Shown: piece by piece, positions 39,969-52,398 of the stretch | How the letters are laid out: the number at the start of each line of letters is the position of its first letter | How positions within the stretch are numbered: position 1 is the stretch's first letter | Assembly (NCBI GenBank): GCA_021783435.1 | Contig: JAJXUC010000001.1 | Location: 32,597-96,596, forward strand | DNA from: Pseudomonadota bacterium | GTDB taxonomy: Bacteria > Pseudomonadota > Gammaproteobacteria > Burkholderiales > Burkholderiaceae | Direction: 5' to 3' | Length of the DNA stretch: 64,000 bases | Position numbers and translations under genes: made by a program | Notes under the pieces: generated by a model | What the model was told of the DNA's origin: nothing | Seen by the model: only the letters and a program-made list of their open reading frames with translations | Databases searched by the model: none

Positions 39969-42900
39969 GTGCGTCTGTCCTGGATCAAGCTCGCCGGATT
40001 CAAGTCCTTTGCCGACCCCGTGGCCTTTCAAATGCCGGGGCAGCGCATTGGCGTGGTCGGGCCGAACGGCTGCGGCAAGTCCAACATCATCGATGCGGTG
40101 CGCTGGGTGCTGGGGGAGTCGAAGGCCTCGGAACTGCGCGGCGAATCCATGCAGGACGTGATCTTCAGCGGCAGCAGTTCGCGCAAGCCGGCTGGGCGCT
40201 GCAGCGTGGAACTGGTCTTTGACAACAGCGCGCACCGCATCACTGGACATTGGGGCCAGTTCACCGAAATCGCCGTCAAACGCGTCCTCACCCGCGACGG
40301 CACGTCCAGTTATTTCATCAACAACCAAGTCGTGCGCCGGCGCGACGTGCAGGACATTTTCCTCGGCACCGGGCTGGGACCACGCGCCTACGCCATCATC
40401 GGCCAGGGCACCATCACGCGCATTCTCGAATCTCGCCCGGAAGAGTTGCGGGTGATGCTGGAGGAAGCAGCCGGCGTCTCGAAGTACAAGGAACGCCGGC
40501 GCGAAACCGAGAATCGCCTGCATGGCACCCGTGAAAACCTGCTGCGCGTGCATGACATCCTGCGCGAGTTGAATGCGCAGCTCGACAAGCTGGAGCAACA
40601 GGCCGCTGTGGCGCAGCAGTACCAGCAGCTGCAGCAGCAACTCGAGACCAGCCAGCATGGCTTGTGGCTGCTGCGCTGGCAGGAAGCCCAGGCACGGCAG
40701 ACCCGCATCGCCGCCGAGACGGGCCACGCGGTCAACGCCCTGGAGGCGCAAACCGCGCTGATGCGAGCCGCCGAGGCCGATCTGGAAGCGCTGCGCCAGG
40801 CGCAATACGCCGCCAGCGACGCGCTCAATGCCGCACAAGCCGAGCTGTACGCGGCACAGGCGCAAGTGGCAAGGCTGGAGACGGAAATCCGCTATGTCGT
40901 CGAAGCGCGCGAGCGCGCCCTGCGCAGCCAGATCGAGCTGGCCACCGAGCAGTCGCAGTGGCGAGCACGGCAGCAGGCGTCGCAGCAGGATGCGGCGTCC
41001 GCCGCCATGGAGATGACCGAAGCCGAACTGCTGCAGGCCGAGGCCGAGGCCCGGGTGGTGGAGCAGGGCGAGCAAGTTCCCGCTCTGGAGGCACGGCTGA
41101 GCGATGCCCAGATGCGGGCCGCCGAGCAGCGTGCCCAGGCGGCGGCGGCGCAACAGCGCCTGCAAGCCGAGGCTGAGCGCCAGCGCACCCTCAGCCAGCA
41201 AGTCCAGCAGATCGAGCAGCGCCTGCAGCGCCTGCAGGCCGAACGCCGCGCCGTTCAGCACCCCGACAGCCGGCGCCTGGGCGACTTGAACGTGCAGCAA
41301 GGCCGCCTTGGCGAGGAACGTGACGAGACGGAAGCACGACTGCAGGCTTTGCAAGAGCAACTGCCCGGCTTACAGGATGTGCGCCAACAGCAGCAGGCGG
41401 CAGCGCAGCAGGCGGCCGCCGAGCTCGGCGTCAGCAGCGCGCGCCTGCATGCGCTCAAGTCCTTGCAGGACAAGGTGATGACCGAGGGTCGCATCCAGCC
41501 CTGGCTGGCACGGCATGGTCTCGACACCCTGGCCCGGTTGTGGACCCGCATCCACATCGAGCCCGGTTGGGAGACGGCGCTCGAGGCCGCCTTGCGCGAG
41601 CGCCTGGCCGCGCTGGAAGTGCGCGGGCTCGACGCCATGGCCGGCTTCGCCGCCGACCCGCCTCCGGCGAAGCTGGTGTTTTTCACCGCACCGCAGGCCG
41701 CCGCTCCCATGCCCGCGATGACCGGCCTGCAGCCTCTGGCCGCATTGCTGCGCCACGTCGACCCGGGTCTGCGCGCTGTCCTCGACGACTGGCTGGCCGG
41801 TGTCTTCACCGCCGACTCCATGCAGCAAGCCATGCAACGCCGTGGCGACTTGCCGCCGGGCGCCATGCTGGTGACGCGCGATGGCCATGCCACCACGCGC
41901 CACAGCGTGAGCCTGTATGCCGCCGACAGCGAACAGGCAGGCATGCTGGCGCGTGCCCAGGAAATCGAAAACCTGGAGCGTCAGACCAAGGCGCAGCAGC
42001 TCATGGCCGACGGTTCCCGCAGCGCCGCGCTGCAGGCCGAGGCCGTCTGGACCCAGGCGCAGGAGCAAGCCGCCGCCGAGGGGCGTCGGCTGCAGGCGCT
42101 GACCCAGCAACACCACGCCGTGCAGGTGGAATGGCTCAAGCTGCAGCAGCAGGAGCAGGAGTCTGTCGCGCGCGCCGAACGGCTCGACACCGACCTCGCA
42201 GAACTGGCCGCGCAGCGTGACGAACTCGCCGTCGCACAGGCCGAGAGCGAAGCGCGCTTCGAGCAACTCGACGCCGAACTTGGGCAACGCCAGCAGGATC
42301 AGGCCGATCTCGACGTCGAGGCCCAGCGCGAGCAGACCGCACTCAACGAAGCTCGCTCCATGCTGCGTTCCCTGGAGCAGCAGCAGGCTGAGGCCGGTTA
42401 CGCCATTCGCAGCTTGCAACAGCGCCAGACCGATGCCCAGCGCATGGCGGCCACCGCACAGCAGCATTTGGGCGAAGTGGCCACGCGGCTGCTGGGTGTC
42501 GAAGCCGAATTGGCGCGTCTGAGTGACCAGAGCGCCAACGCCGGGTTGCAGGATGCACTCGCCGTGCAACAGGCCCGCCTGGAGCAACTCGCGCTGCGTC
42601 GGGCGGAGCATGACGACATTGCCGCACGCTTGCGCGCCATGGAGGAAAACCGCCTGCGCCTGGAGCGCGACGCCGAACCGCTGCGCGCGGCCATCAATGC
42701 CCGTCAACTCGACGAGCAGGAGGCCCGGCTGCAAGGCGAGCAGTTCCAGCAGTTGCTGGCCGACGCTCAGGTGGACCTGCAGCAACTGGCCGCAAGCCTG
42801 CCGCAAGGCGTGCAACCCGAGCAACTCGGACGCGACACGCAACGTTTGCAACGCGACATGGCCGCCCTGGGCGCAGTGAACCTGGCGGCACTCGACGAGC

Positions 42901-43487
42901 TGGGCCAGGCACGCGAACGCAGGCAATTTCTCGACGCCCAAGTGGCCGACCTGGAGCAGGCCTCGGGCACGCTGGAAGACGCCATCCGCAAGATCGACAG
43001 CGAAACGCGCGAGCAACTGCGTCTGACCTTCGATGCCGTGAACGAGCATTTCGGACGCCTGTTCCCGCAGTTGTTCGGCGGTGGCGCGGCCAGACTGGTC
43101 ATGACCGGCGAGGAAATTCTGGACGCTGGCGTGCAAGTCATGGCCCAGCCGCCAGGCAAGCGCAACAGCTCCATCCACATGCTCTCAGGCGGCGAGAAGG
43201 CGCTCACGGCCATTGCCTTGGTGTTCGGAATCTTTCATCTCAACCCCGCGCCGTTCTGCATTCTTGACGAGGTCGACGCGCCACTGGACGATTCCAACAC
43301 CGAGCGTTTTGCCCAGCTCGTCCGTTCCATGTCCGATGGGATTCAGTTCCTGTTCATTTCGCACAATAAGATTGCCATGGAGATGGCCGAGCAGCTGGTG
43401 GGAGTGACCATGCAGGAGCAGGGGGTGTCGCGTATCGTCGCGGTGGACATGGACACCGCCGCGCACATCGCCGAAGCCGTGGCTTGA
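39969..43487 (+). CDS. smc: Chromosome segregation ATPase SMC
   Basis: SMC (1172 residues) is the condensin core that compacts and separates chromosomes with ScpA/ScpB. The N-terminal head has GPNGCGKSNIIDAVRWVLGE; long coiled coils rich in Gln/Ala/Glu flank the hinge (about residues 505-640); the C-terminal head has the signature MLSGGEKALTAIALVF and Walker B FCILDEVDAPLDD. The start is GTG at 39969, which begins the canonical RLSWIKLAGFKSFADP; no Shine-Dalgarno sequence is seen in the AT-rich leader. It precedes zipA and ligA. Confidence 0.97.
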   Translation: MRLSWIKLAGFKSFADPVAFQMPGQRIGVVGPNGCGKSNIIDAVRWVLGESKASELRGESMQDVIFSGSSSRKPAGRCSVELVFDNSAHRITGHWGQFTEIAVKRVLTRDGTSSYFINNQVVRRRDVQDIFLGTGLGPRAYAIIGQGTITRILESRPEELRVMLEEAAGVSKYKERRRETENRLHGTRENLLRVHDILRELNAQLDKLEQQAAVAQQYQQLQQQLETSQHGLWLLRWQEAQARQTRIAAETGHAVNALEAQTALMRAAEADLEALRQAQYAASDALNAAQAELYAAQAQVARLETEIRYVVEARERALRSQIELATEQSQWRARQQASQQDAASAAMEMTEAELLQAEAEARVVEQGEQVPALEARLSDAQMRAAEQRAQAAAAQQRLQAEAERQRTLSQQVQQIEQRLQRLQAERRAVQHPDSRRLGDLNVQQGRLGEERDETEARLQALQEQLPGLQDVRQQQQAAAQQAAAELGVSSARLHALKSLQDKVMTEGRIQPWLARHGLDTLARLWTRIHIEPGWETALEAALRERLAALEVRGLDAMAGFAADPPPAKLVFFTAPQAAAPMPAMTGLQPLAALLRHVDPGLRAVLDDWLAGVFTADSMQQAMQRRGDLPPGAMLVTRDGHATTRHSVSLYAADSEQAGMLARAQEIENLERQTKAQQLMADGSRSAALQAEAVWTQAQEQAAAEGRRLQALTQQHHAVQVEWLKLQQQEQESVARAERLDTDLAELAAQRDELAVAQAESEARFEQLDAELGQRQQDQADLDVEAQREQTALNEARSMLRSLEQQQAEAGYAIRSLQQRQTDAQRMAATAQQHLGEVATRLLGVEAELARLSDQSANAGLQDALAVQQARLEQLALRRAEHDDIAARLRAMEENRLRLERDAEPLRAAINARQLDEQEARLQGEQFQQLLADAQVDLQQLAASLPQGVQPEQLGRDTQRLQRDMAALGAVNLAALDELGQARERRQFLDAQVADLEQASGTLEDAIRKIDSETREQLRLTFDAVNEHFGRLFPQLFGGGAARLVMTGEEILDAGVQVMAQPPGKRNSSIHMLSGGEKALTAIALVFGIFHLNPAPFCILDEVDAPLDDSNTERFAQLVRSMSDGIQFLFISHNKIAMEMAEQLVGVTMQEQGVSRIVAVDMDTAAHIAEAVA

Positions 43488-43649
43488 TGGTGGTTGGAAT
43501 GATGGCCTGAATGGGGTGCTCAGCGCAGCGGACATGGCTTCCGGGTCGAGGCGGCGCGACGCGCCAGTCGTGTTGCGACCTCGGAATCAAGCCAGTCCGC
43601 ACGACCTGAGCCCCCAGCACCAACGCAGACGAACGAGGACGAACACGAC

Positions 43650-44768
43650 ATGGGTCAATTGCAGCAGGCCTTGCTGGTGGTGGGGGCGCTGATCATCGCC
43701 GCCGTGGTGGCGCTCAACCTTTGGCAATCCTGGCAGTTGCGACGCCGCCGGGCAAGACCGGATGCCAGTTCGACCTCGGCCAAACCATCGTCGGGTCGTG
43801 AGCCTGACGCCCTCGAACACCGTCAGCACGAACCGGAGCTGGATGACCAGCCCGAACGCGTCGAACCTGAACTGGCGCCGGTCGAGCCGAGCCGAACGCG
43901 GGCCCCCGCGCTGCATATCGACCCTCTGATCGACGCCATCGTCAGCTTCCTGTTCGAACTGCCCGTGCCCGGAGAGGCGTTGCAGCAGCGCTTGCCGCGC
44001 AGTTCCCGTGCCGGGACCAAACCCATGCTGTTCGAGGGGCGCAACGCGCAATCGGGCTTGTGGGAAGCCCTGCAACCCGGTGCGCGCTACGCCGAACTGC
44101 AGGCGGCGGTGCAGCTGGCCAGCCGCAGCGGGCCGCTCAACGCCATCGAGTACTCCGAGTTCGTCACCAAATGCCATGCCCTCGGCGAGGCCCTGGGCGC
44201 CGCGCCCGACTTGCCCGATATGGCCGAGGTGTTGGAGCAGGCGCGCGATCTCGACAACTTCGCCGCAGCGAACGACGCGCAGCTCTCCATCAATCTGCAG
44301 GCGCAGGGCGTCGCCTGGGGTGTGGACTATCTGCGCCAGCAGGCTCAGGCTGCGGGCTTCACCACGGCACTCTCGGCCGGTCGACTCGCGCTGGTGGACG
44401 TCACGCCCGCATCGGTCGAGCCTGGTGACGCCGACATGCCCGAACCCGGCCGGCCCGTCTCCATGGTCCAACTCCAGTTCGACGCCCAGGCTGATCTGGC
44501 CGAGAATCCGGAAATGCCGGTGAGCCGCGCCACCCTCCTGCTCGACGTGCCCCAAGTGCCGCAAGCCCTGCGACCCTTTGCACGCATGCGCGAGGCCGCG
44601 CGGCGACTGGGCCAGGCCCTGGATGCGAAGCAAGTGGACGACAATGGCGCGCCGCTCTCGCACGCTTCGCTCGACCAGATCGAGCAGCAATTGCAACGAC
44701 TCTACGCAGCACTCGAAGCCCGCAGCCTGCCGGCCGGAACCGCGACCACGCAACGATTGTTCAGCTAG
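43650..44768 (+). CDS. zipA: Cell division protein ZipA
   Basis: This 372-residue protein has an N-terminal membrane anchor (LLVVGALIIAAVVALNLW), a basic and then Pro/Glu-rich linker, and a C-terminal ZipA-type FtsZ-binding domain (PMSMVQLQFDAQADL-like strands and RLGQALDAKQVDDNGAPLS). Sequence conservation in this family is weak, but its position between smc and ligA is the usual one in Burkholderiales and supports the call. Confidence 0.85.
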   Translation: MGQLQQALLVVGALIIAAVVALNLWQSWQLRRRRARPDASSTSAKPSSGREPDALEHRQHEPELDDQPERVEPELAPVEPSRTRAPALHIDPLIDAIVSFLFELPVPGEALQQRLPRSSRAGTKPMLFEGRNAQSGLWEALQPGARYAELQAAVQLASRSGPLNAIEYSEFVTKCHALGEALGAAPDLPDMAEVLEQARDLDNFAAANDAQLSINLQAQGVAWGVDYLRQQAQAAGFTTALSAGRLALVDVTPASVEPGDADMPEPGRPVSMVQLQFDAQADLAENPEMPVSRATLLLDVPQVPQALRPFARMREAARRLGQALDAKQVDDNGAPLSHASLDQIEQQLQRLYAALEARSLPAGTATTQRLFS

Positions 44769-44791
44769 CGCCCCGCATCTCCCATGCGTAA

Positions 44792-46948
<2,157 letters not shown>

Positions 46949-47024
46949 CCTGCTCCGCAGCGCTCAAACGGTCTGTGGCTGACTGCGATCACGTCGCCCA
47001 TACACATCCCAGCCCTCTGGCAAC

Positions 47025-47981
47025 ATGATGACGCCAAACAACGGCATGCAGGCGGATCTCCATCTTGGGGTCGACCTTGGTGGCACCAAGATTGAAGTCG
47101 CTGCGCTCGATGCGCAGGGTCGATTTCTGCTGCGCGAACGACGAAGCACACCGCAAGGCGACTATGCCGGCACGCTGCGGGTGATGGCGGAACTGGTGGC
47201 CATGGCGGATGCGCGGCTTGGACGGACCGGGACGGATGCTCTGCCCGTGGGCGTGGCCATTCCAGGGTCGCTGTCGCCGACGAGCGGGTTGATTCGCAAT
47301 GCCAACTCCACCGCGCTCAATGGCCGACCGCTGCTGCATGACCTGGAACAGGCGCTGGCGCGCCCGGTCCGGGTGCGTAACGACGCCAACTGCCTGGCCG
47401 TGAGCGAGGCCGTGGACGGTGCTGGGCAGGGCGCGCGCGTGGTGTTCGGGGTGATCCTGGGTACCGGGGTGGGTGCTGGCATTGCCATCGACGGTGTCGA
47501 TTGGCTGGGCGCGAACGCCATTGGCGGGGAGTGGAGCCACAACGCCTTGCCGTGGCCGCGTCCGCACACGGCGTGGCGTGAATGGCCCGGTCCGCCTTGC
47601 TGGTGCGGGAAGTCAGGTTGCATCGAGACCTGGTTGTGCGGGCCGGGTTTCGCCGCCGACCATGCAGCGCACAGCGGGCAGATTTTGACTGCGCCTGCCA
47701 TCATTGCCGCCATGCGAGCGGGCGATGCGGCGGCGCGGGCAAGTTTCATCCGCTACTGCGACCGGCTGGCGCGAGGGCTTGCCGTCATCATCAACATCCT
47801 CGATCCGGACGTGATCGTGCTCGGCGGAGGCATGAGCAATGTGGCGGAGTTGTACGCCGAGGTGCCGCTGCGCTGGCGGGCCTGGGTGTTCTCGGATGCC
47901 GTGCGCACCCAGTTGCGGCCCGCGCTGCATGGTGACTCGTCCGGCGTGCGCGGTGCGGCGTGGCTGTGGAGCCAGCGTTGA
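47025..47981 (+). CDS. ROK family sugar kinase (fructokinase/glucokinase-like)
   Basis: This 318-residue protein has the ROK phosphate motif LGVDLGGTKIEVAALD, the sugar-binding NDANCLAVSEAV and GVILGTGVGAGI, and the zinc motif CWCGKSGCIETWLCGPG. Members phosphorylate hexoses such as fructose, mannose, glucose or N-acetylglucosamine. The overall pattern is closest to Mak-type kinases, but the substrate is not certain. Starts at 47025, 47028 or 47046 are possible. The stop codon abuts the stop of the convergent ComEA-like gene, forming TGATCA. Confidence 0.87.
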   Translation: MMTPNNGMQADLHLGVDLGGTKIEVAALDAQGRFLLRERRSTPQGDYAGTLRVMAELVAMADARLGRTGTDALPVGVAIPGSLSPTSGLIRNANSTALNGRPLLHDLEQALARPVRVRNDANCLAVSEAVDGAGQGARVVFGVILGTGVGAGIAIDGVDWLGANAIGGEWSHNALPWPRPHTAWREWPGPPCWCGKSGCIETWLCGPGFAADHAAHSGQILTAPAIIAAMRAGDAAARASFIRYCDRLARGLAVIINILDPDVIVLGGGMSNVAELYAEVPLRWRAWVFSDAVRTQLRPALHGDSSGVRGAAWLWSQR

Positions 47982-48278
47982 TCAGTCGCGGAGCGTCGGT
48001 GCCGCTGTCTGGCCGTTGATGCTCAGGCCGTTTTCTTGCAGTTGCCGCACCGACTTGCGGCCCAGGCCAGGGATGCGCCGCGCCAGATCGGCGGCGTCGG
48101 TATAAGCGCCGTTGTGCTCGCGCTCCGCGAGAATCTGCTCCACCCGCGTGACGCCCAAGCCGCGGATGCTCTCGAGTTCCGACTGGGTTGCTGTATTGAC
48201 CTCGGTGACCGCATGCGCGGTTGCAGCCAGCATGAGCAGGGAACCAGCCAGTAGCGTGCGGGAATGGATGGTTCTCAT
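47982..48278 (-). CDS. ComEA-like helix-hairpin-helix DNA-binding protein
   Basis: This 98-residue protein has a signal peptide (LLAGSLLMLAATAHA) and then the ComEA-type double helix-hairpin-helix: EVNTATQSELESIRGLGVTR and ARRIPGLGRKSVRQLQENG. Such periplasmic proteins bind incoming double-stranded DNA during natural transformation; some are also found in non-competent species. It closes the long leftward gene block, 57 bases after hldD. Confidence 0.87.
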   Translation of the reverse strand: MRTIHSRTLLAGSLLMLAATAHAVTEVNTATQSELESIRGLGVTRVEQILAEREHNGAYTDAADLARRIPGLGRKSVRQLQENGLSINGQTAAPTLRD

Positions 48279-48335
48279 GGCGTCGATCCTGTGATGTCTT
48301 CGGCCTGGATGCGGTTGGAGAGAGGTGCCCGTGTG

Positions 48336-49340
48336 TCAATGCGGCCGTTGCTGCAGCAGGTGCCGCACATAATGGCCCACGCCCGTGGCCACGTCGGTGA
48401 AGGCGTGGTGGCATCCGGTGCTGCGCAGGTTTTGGAGGTCGGCCTCGGTATGGCATTGGTATTTGCCGACCAGGGCAGTGGGGAAGTCGATGTACTCCAC
48501 CAGCTTGTCCCCCACCATCTCCTCCAGGCTCAGCGCCTGCAGATCGTGCGCTGCGCGCAGGCTGTTGATGACGGCATGGGCCACGTCGTTGAAAGGCTGG
48601 GCACGACCGCTGCCGAGGTTGAAGACGCCGCTGTGTTGCGGGTTCTCGAAAAACCAGAGGTTCACCGCGACCACGTCGTCGATGTAGACGAAGTCGCGCA
48701 TTTGAGCGCCGGGGCCATAGCCGCCATAGCTGCCGAACAACTTCACCTTGCCGTCGCTGCGGTACTGGTTGACATGGTGAAACGCCACGGAGGCCATGCG
48801 GCCCTTGTGCTGCTCGCCCGGACCATAGACGTTGAAGTAGCGAAACCCGGCAACCTGGCTGCGTGCAGCAGGCAGGGCGCGCCGCACCACTTGGTCGAAC
48901 AGCAGCTTGGAATAGCCGTAGACGTTGAGCGGGCGCTCGAACCGGGGTTGCTCGACGAAGCTCGCGGAGCCGCCATAGGTGGCGGCGCTGGAGGCGTAGA
49001 GCAGGCGGATGCCCTGCGCCAGGCAGGTGTCGAGCAGGCGCTTGCTGGCGGCGTAGTTGTTGTCGAGCATGTAGCGGCCGTCGTGCTCCATGGTGTCGGA
49101 GCAGGCGCCTTCGTGGAACACGGCGTCGACATGGCCGAACCGGCCCTGGGCGAAGGCCTCGTAGAACGCGGTCTTGTCGATGTAGTCGCTGATGCGCAGG
49201 TCCACCAGGTTGTGGAACTTGTCGGCCTGGGTGAGGTTGTCGACCGCGATGATGTCGGTGATGCCGCGCGCGTTCAGGCCGCGCACGAGATTGCTGCCGA
49301 TGAAGCCTGCGGCGCCGGTGACGACGATGCGTGGGTGCAT
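48336..49340 (-). CDS. hldD: ADP-L-glycero-D-manno-heptose 6-epimerase
   Basis: HldD (334 residues) is the short-chain dehydrogenase that makes ADP-L-glycero-heptose for the LPS inner core. The NAD(P) motif is [16 protein letters not shown], the catalytic YxxxK is in [10 protein letters not shown], with SSAATYGG before it, and [16 protein letters not shown] is typical of the family. It begins 8 bases after hldE1. Confidence 0.97.
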   Translation of the reverse strand: MHPRIVVTGAAGFIGSNLVRGLNARGITDIIAVDNLTQADKFHNLVDLRISDYIDKTAFYEAFAQGRFGHVDAVFHEGACSDTMEHDGRYMLDNNYAASKRLLDTCLAQGIRLLYASSAATYGGSASFVEQPRFERPLNVYGYSKLLFDQVVRRALPAARSQVAGFRYFNVYGPGEQHKGRMASVAFHHVNQYRSDGKVKLFGSYGGYGPGAQMRDFVYIDDVVAVNLWFFENPQHSGVFNLGSGRAQPFNDVAHAVINSLRAAHDLQALSLEEMVGDKLVEYIDFPTALVGKYQCHTEADLQNLRSTGCHHAFTDVATGVGHYVRHLLQQRPH

Positions 49341-49348
49341 GGTGGTGT

Positions 49349-50278
49349 TCAGGTCCGTGGCCAGAGTTCGGCGGGCGTCACGCTAGCCGTGCCCAGCTTG
49401 CCGACGACGATGCCAGCGGCGCGGTTGGCGGTGCGCACCGCGTCTTCCATGCTGCTCCCGGCGCCGAGCATCACGGCCAGGGTGGCGATGACGGTGTCGC
49501 CTGCGCCGGAAACATCGAACACCTCCTTCGCCTCGGCCTTCACGTGCAGGGGCTCGCCCGCGGTGAACAGGCTCATGCCATCCTCGGCGCGGGTCACGAG
49601 CACGGCTTGCAGGTCGAGGCTGGCGCGCAGCGCGTCGGCGCGCTGGCGCAGCTCGGCCTCGCCGTTCCAGTCACCTGCGGCGAGAGTGAACTCGGCGCGG
49701 TTGGGGGTGATGAGCGTGGCGCCCCGGTAGCGGGAGTAGTCGCGGCCCTTGGGGTCGACCAGCACCGGCATGCCGCGCAGGCGCGCCAGCTCGAGCATGC
49801 GGGTCACGTGGGTGAGGCCGCCCTTGCCGTAGTCGGACAGCAGCACCACGTCGTGCAGGTCCAGCTCCTGCGCATAGCGGTCCATCAGGTCGAGCAGCAC
49901 CTCGTGGTCGGGCTTGGATTCGAAGTCCATGCGGATGAGCTGCTGCTGGCGCGAGACCACGCGCAGTTTCATCGTGGTTTGCATCCCCGCGACCTGGCGC
50001 ATGGCGCTGCGGATGGGGGAGCCGGTGACGAGATGCGCCAGACGGCGGCCGGCATCGTCCGAGCCCACCACCGACAGCAGCGTGGTCTGGGCCCCGAGCG
50101 TGGCGGCGTTCAGGGCGACGTTGGCGGCGCCGCCCATGCGGTCCTCCTCGCGCTGCACCAGCGCCACCGGCACCGGCGCCTCGGGCGAGATGCGCTCGAC
50201 GGCGCTGAACCAGTAGCGGTCGAGCATGACGTCGCCGACGACGAGCACCCGAGCCTTGGCGAGTTGATCGGCGTTCAT
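49349..50278 (-). CDS. hldE1: D-glycero-beta-D-manno-heptose-7-phosphate kinase
   Basis: This 309-residue PfkB-family kinase corresponds to domain I of E. coli HldE (RfaE). It has [31 protein letters not shown] GGAANVA, and the catalytic [14 protein letters not shown]. The cytidylyltransferase domain II is absent, so a separate hldE2/rfaE2 gene is expected elsewhere in the genome. Its ATG overlaps the lapB stop (ATGA). Confidence 0.95.
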   Translation of the reverse strand: MNADQLAKARVLVVGDVMLDRYWFSAVERISPEAPVPVALVQREEDRMGGAANVALNAATLGAQTTLLSVVGSDDAGRRLAHLVTGSPIRSAMRQVAGMQTTMKLRVVSRQQQLIRMDFESKPDHEVLLDLMDRYAQELDLHDVVLLSDYGKGGLTHVTRMLELARLRGMPVLVDPKGRDYSRYRGATLITPNRAEFTLAAGDWNGEAELRQRADALRASLDLQAVLVTRAEDGMSLFTAGEPLHVKAEAKEVFDVSGAGDTVIATLAVMLGAGSSMEDAVRTANRAAGIVVGKLGTASVTPAELWPRT

Positions 50279-51447
50279 GGCGTGATGAGTTGGAGTTCTT
50301 CCGTACGGCGCGGCGGATACGTTTCCCAGCCTTGGCAGGCCGGGCAATGCCAGGTGTAATTGCGCGCCTCAAAGCCGCAGGCGGCACAACGGTAGCGCTG
50401 CCGGGTTTTGAGTGCCCCTTCCACCGCCTGCGCCAGCGCCAGCCGTGCCGGTTCGGGCGACAAGGCCGTGTTGGACTGTTCGAGCACGCGGCGCGCAGCC
50501 AGCAGGCTTTTGTGGGTCTGCAAATACGCAAGCGCCAGGTGATAGCGTTCGCTGGCGTCCGCTTCGAGCAGAAGTACGGCATCCAGCACGTCGATGGCGG
50601 GATAGTCCTGCAATTGGGCCAGCAACCAGGCGCGACCGGCATCGGCCTGGCCCAGTTGCAGGAACAAACGCGCCGCGTCGAGAGCAACAAGGGCGGTGAA
50701 ATCGGGCTGCATTTGCGCAATGTGGCGCAAATGCTCGAGCGCCTGCGCAGGTTGATCTTGTTGCAGAGCGGTGGCGGCCCGCAATTGCCAAGGCCGTACC
50801 GCCTGAGGCTGCGCCAGCACCGCCTGTTCCAGCGCCTCCCGCATGCCCTCGAGGTCACCCGACTGCTGGCGTTGCAGGCCGAGCTCGCAGCAGTAATGCG
50901 CAATCTGCCGACCATAACTGCCAGCGCCCAGGCGTTCGAGTTGACCGGCGATATCGATGGCACGCGGCCATTCCTTGGTGCGTTCGTGAATTTGCAGCAA
51001 AGCCGCCAGTGCCTCCGACTTGTAGGGCGACGCGGCCAGCGTGGTGTAGACAGCTTCGGCGCGGTCGAGCAGGCCTGCCTTGAAAAAATCCTGCGCAAGC
51101 GCGACCTGGGCGCGCTGCCGTTCGGCAGCAGGAAGGTCGTTGCGCGACAGCAGATTCTGGTGCACGCGCACGGCGCGTTCATACTCACCGCGCCGGCGGA
51201 ACAGGTTGCCGAGCGCGAAGTGCAAATCCACCGTGTTCGGGTCGGCGGTGACGGCCTCGATGAAGGCGTCGATCGCTTTGTCCTGCTGCTCGGTGAGGAG
51301 GAAATTCAAGCCGCGGAAATAGGACAGGGGGGCATCGCGCTTGAACTCGCTCTCGCGTTTCCACTGACGCAGATCCAGCCTGGAACCCAACCAGCCCAAC
51401 CCGAAGGTGATGGGCAGCGCGAGCAGCCACCAAAGCTCAAACTCCAT
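50275..51447 (-). CDS. lapB: LPS assembly protein LapB (TPR protein, YciM)
   Basis: LapB (390 residues) is an inner-membrane TPR protein that regulates LpxC degradation through FtsH and so LPS amount. It has an N-terminal membrane helix (WWLLALPITFGLGWLGSR), several TPR repeats, and a C-terminal rubredoxin-like metal site (CAACGFEARNYTWHCPACQG). The ATG at 51447 overlaps the end of lapA by 11 bases. Confidence 0.95.
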   Translation of the reverse strand: MEFELWWLLALPITFGLGWLGSRLDLRQWKRESEFKRDAPLSYFRGLNFLLTEQQDKAIDAFIEAVTADPNTVDLHFALGNLFRRRGEYERAVRVHQNLLSRNDLPAAERQRAQVALAQDFFKAGLLDRAEAVYTTLAASPYKSEALAALLQIHERTKEWPRAIDIAGQLERLGAGSYGRQIAHYCCELGLQRQQSGDLEGMREALEQAVLAQPQAVRPWQLRAATALQQDQPAQALEHLRHIAQMQPDFTALVALDAARLFLQLGQADAGRAWLLAQLQDYPAIDVLDAVLLLEADASERYHLALAYLQTHKSLLAARRVLEQSNTALSPEPARLALAQAVEGALKTRQRYRCAACGFEARNYTWHCPACQGWETYPPRRTEELQLITP

Positions 51448-51757
51448 CAGGCGTGCTTCCGTCGATGGCGGTGGGCACAGACCGGATGGGTGCTTGCTCC
51501 TGGGTCTGCGGCGCCGGCATGGTGCCGCCAGGCGTTCGGGCAACCTGGGCGCGACGCGCGCGCATCCATCCCGGCAGCATGGCCAGGGCTCCGAGCACAG
51601 CGCCCAATGTGAACGCTGCCAGCAACAACACGAACAGCGGAGCGGTCCATTGCGTGCCGAACAGCAAGTGCAGAACCGTGGGCTCCAGGTTATTCAGTGC
51701 CAGGCCGAACAGCAGCAGGAACAGAATCAGTCGGACGAACCAGTTGAGGGCGCGCAT
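51437..51757 (-). CDS. lapA: LPS assembly protein LapA domain protein
   Basis: This 106-residue protein has two membrane helices (FVRLILFLLLFGLALNN and PLFVLLLAAFTLGAVLGALA) and a cytoplasmic Pro/Thr-rich tail. It matches the LapA (YciS, DUF1049) family that works with LapB. I used the ATG at 51757, which begins the family region. Confidence 0.9.
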   Translation of the reverse strand: MRALNWFVRLILFLLLFGLALNNLEPTVLHLLFGTQWTAPLFVLLLAAFTLGAVLGALAMLPGWMRARRAQVARTPGGTMPAPQTQEQAPIRSVPTAIDGSTPDGV

Positions 51758-51936
51758 GGGAAGGACTTCGAAAAACCGCGCGTGCAATGCGCAACTGCGC
51801 GCATTTTAGGCGGCGTGCACTGAGGGTATGGTGGTGACGACGGACCGAGATGAGCATTGCGTTGTGCCGCCGCGATCATTGGTTGCTGGGCTTGATCTGC
51901 CCCTGCAGACGTGGCATGAACCGGCTGCGCGCTGCC

Positions 51937-52263
51937 TCATGCGTTCGGTTCGAGGCTGATGGTAGGCGTCGAGGCTGCGGCCTCGGGCTGGTCGACCAGC
52001 AGGCGTAACGACTTGCCGGGTTTGAAATGGGGCATGCGTTTTTCCGGTACGACGACTTGTTCGCCTGAACGCGGGTTGCGGCCGATGCGCGCGGGGCGAT
52101 GGCTGACGGAAAAACTGCCGAAGCCGCGGATCTCGACACGGTGGCTGTTTTCCAACGCATCGGATAGCGCGTCGAGGATTGTCTTCACGGCGAGCTCGGC
52201 GTCGCGATGGGTCAGTTGAGCAAAGCGCTCGGCAAGTAAGTCCACCAAATCGGAGCGAGTCAT
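51937..52263 (-). CDS. ihfB: Integration host factor subunit beta
   Basis: This 108-residue DNA-bending HU/IHF protein carries [40 protein letters not shown] and [11 protein letters not shown]. Together with IhfA it binds and bends specific sites. The C-terminal tail is about 12 residues longer than in E. coli. It follows rpsA, as in E. coli, but behind a strong terminator. Confidence 0.97.
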   Translation of the reverse strand: MTRSDLVDLLAERFAQLTHRDAELAVKTILDALSDALENSHRVEIRGFGSFSVSHRPARIGRNPRSGEQVVVPEKRMPHFKPGKSLRLLVDQPEAAASTPTISLEPNA

Positions 52264-52345
52264 GGCGCGAGTTGAAGTTAGAGCAGATGAATGGAAAGAG
52301 TCGATGTCGTCAGGCTTCTTGAATGCGTCACTTCAACAGTCCACT

Positions 52346-52386
52346 GAAAAAAAGCGCCCGCCTGGCTTGCGGCCGGCGGGCGCTAT
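52346..52386 (-). terminator. Rho-independent terminator after rpsA
   Basis: On the minus strand AGCGCCCGCC pairs perfectly with GGCGGGCGCT (10 bp), followed by a run of seven T residues. It lies 15 bases after the rpsA stop codon, so ihfB probably has its own promoter or depends on read-through. Confidence 0.9.
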
Positions 52387-52398
52387 TTCCAAGCCCAT

